From Alphaproteobacteria bacterium (GTDB lineage: Bacteria > Pseudomonadota > Alphaproteobacteria > RF32 > CAG-977): a DNA stretch of 14,864 bases. The DNA is taken from positions 1 to 14,864 of the forward strand of contig JAFVEJ010000242.1 of the NCBI GenBank assembly GCA_017476085.1. The letters run 5' to 3'. Every line of letters starts with the position of its first letter. The stretch's first letter is position 1. A program made the position numbers and the translations under genes. The notes under the pieces were generated by a model. That model made no database searches and had not been told where the DNA came from. It worked only from the letters and a program-made list of their open reading frames with translations. This document shows positions 14,220 to 14,864 of the stretch, in pieces.

Positions 14220-14864
14220 ATGACCAAAACCATTTGGAAACCCGGCACAATGCTTTACCCTTTGCCGCCCGTTATGGTGACTTGCGGCACTTTGGAAAAA
14301 CCGAACGTTCTGACCGTTGCCTGGACGGGCATTATTAATTCCGATCCGGCGATGACGTACATTTCCGTTCGTCCGTCGCGCCATTCCCATGAATTGATTA
14401 AAAGCAGCAAAGAGTTCGTGATCAACCTGACAACGGCAAAAATGCTCAAAGCCGCCGACTTTTGCGGCGTCAAATCGGGAAAGGACATTGATAAATTCAA
14501 AGAAACCGGTTTGACTGTTCTGCCCTGCCAAAAAGTGAAAGCGCCGATGATTGAACAAAGCCCTTTGTCTTTGGAATGCCGCGTCACTGAAATTAAGCCG
14601 TTGGTATCGCACGATATGTTTTTGGCGGAAATTCTGGCCGTTCACGTTGACGATTCCCTGTTGGATGACAAAGGACGATTTGAATTGGAAAAAAGCGGCC
14701 TGATCGCCTTTTGTCACGGTGCTTATTACGCTTTGGGCGGAAAGCTCGGTACCTTTGGTTTTTCCGTTGAAAAGAGAAAAACGCGCAAACAGCGCATCGC
14801 CCAAATCAAGCATGAACGCAACGCTCTGAAAAAAGCGAAAAAAGATCAAAAAACAAAAACGGAA
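14220..14864 (+). CDS. Flavin reductase / flavoredoxin-like protein (3' end outside window)
   Basis: The frame is open for 215 codons from ATG 14220 to the window edge, with AAGGAG (14205-14210) 9 bases upstream. It matches the FMN-binding flavin reductase-like fold: an N-terminal beta-barrel entry (WKPGTMLYPLPPVMVTCG, residues 6-23), AWTG at 34-37, the ISVRP strand, EFVINLTT, and the DFCGVKSGKDIDKFKE segment, typical of flavoredoxin-like proteins of anaerobes. These bind FMN and pass electrons between NAD(P)H or reduced partners and other acceptors; the specific partner is unknown. The domain normally ends soon after GTFGFSV (near residue 183). Here residues 185-215 add a tail with 14 Lys/Arg out of 31 and no stop yet seen. 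The long antisense frame across it is a shadow. Confidence 0.9.
   Translation, partial: MTKTIWKPGTMLYPLPPVMVTCGTLEKPNVLTVAWTGIINSDPAMTYISVRPSRHSHELIKSSKEFVINLTTAKMLKAADFCGVKSGKDIDKFKETGLTVLPCQKVKAPMIEQSPLSLECRVTEIKPLVSHDMFLAEILAVHVDDSLLDDKGRFELEKSGLIAFCHGAYYALGGKLGTFGFSVEKRKTRKQRIAQIKHERNALKKAKKDQKTKTE

Noticed and set aside
14217..14849. 210-codon minus-strand reading frame at the right edge
   Set aside because: Shadow of the flavin reductase gene, which has a Shine-Dalgarno, a -10 box and recognisable family segments on the plus strand.

Overview
The window looks like a chromosomal segment of an anaerobic alphaproteobacterium, plausibly a host- or gut-associated one. The release factor 2 fragment at the left edge closely follows the alphaproteobacterial RF2 pattern as I know it, and a HydE gene implies [FeFe]-hydrogenase maturation, hence fermentative or strictly anaerobic metabolism. 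Base composition is moderate overall but clearly uneven inside one gene. No rRNA, tRNA, CRISPR array, transposase, recombinase or reverse transcriptase was recognised. The taxonomic call is from memory of protein families, not from a search.

Region 1 (1-2423, plus strand): the 3' part of prfB, an unrecognised lipoprotein and a membrane-anchored alpha/beta hydrolase sit nose to tail and probably form an operon. Region 2 (2424-6890, plus strand) is the most interesting part: an AT-rich gap with an inverted repeat, a candidate promoter and a long structured leader; then a 1046-residue type IV prepilin-like adhesin whose N-terminal third resembles the constant region of the IncI plasmid shufflon protein PilV; then a 272-residue membrane-anchored partner; then a strong intrinsic terminator. 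The adhesin carries five tandem 16-residue repeats, a low-GC serine/asparagine-rich middle and a cysteine-rich end, but none of the inversion machinery of a classical shufflon.

Region 3 (6891-10374): hydE (minus) is divergent from a fused folK-folP gene (plus), which converges on a zinc-dependent phospholipase C-like gene (minus); the last two share a CTAG that supplies the stop codon on both strands. Region 4 (10464-14086, minus): two overlapping genes for a heterodimeric ABC exporter with one intact and one degenerate ATP site. Region 5 (14220 to the right edge, plus): a flavin reductase/flavoredoxin-like gene with a strongly basic tail, divergent from the exporter and cut by the window edge.

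How the parts relate: the two pilus genes look like one transcription unit for a surface appendage tip or adhesin. HydE and the flavin reductase fit anaerobic redox metabolism. The exporter pair and the flavin reductase resemble proteins common in Firmicutes and may be old acquisitions. The remaining genes are housekeeping or of unknown role.
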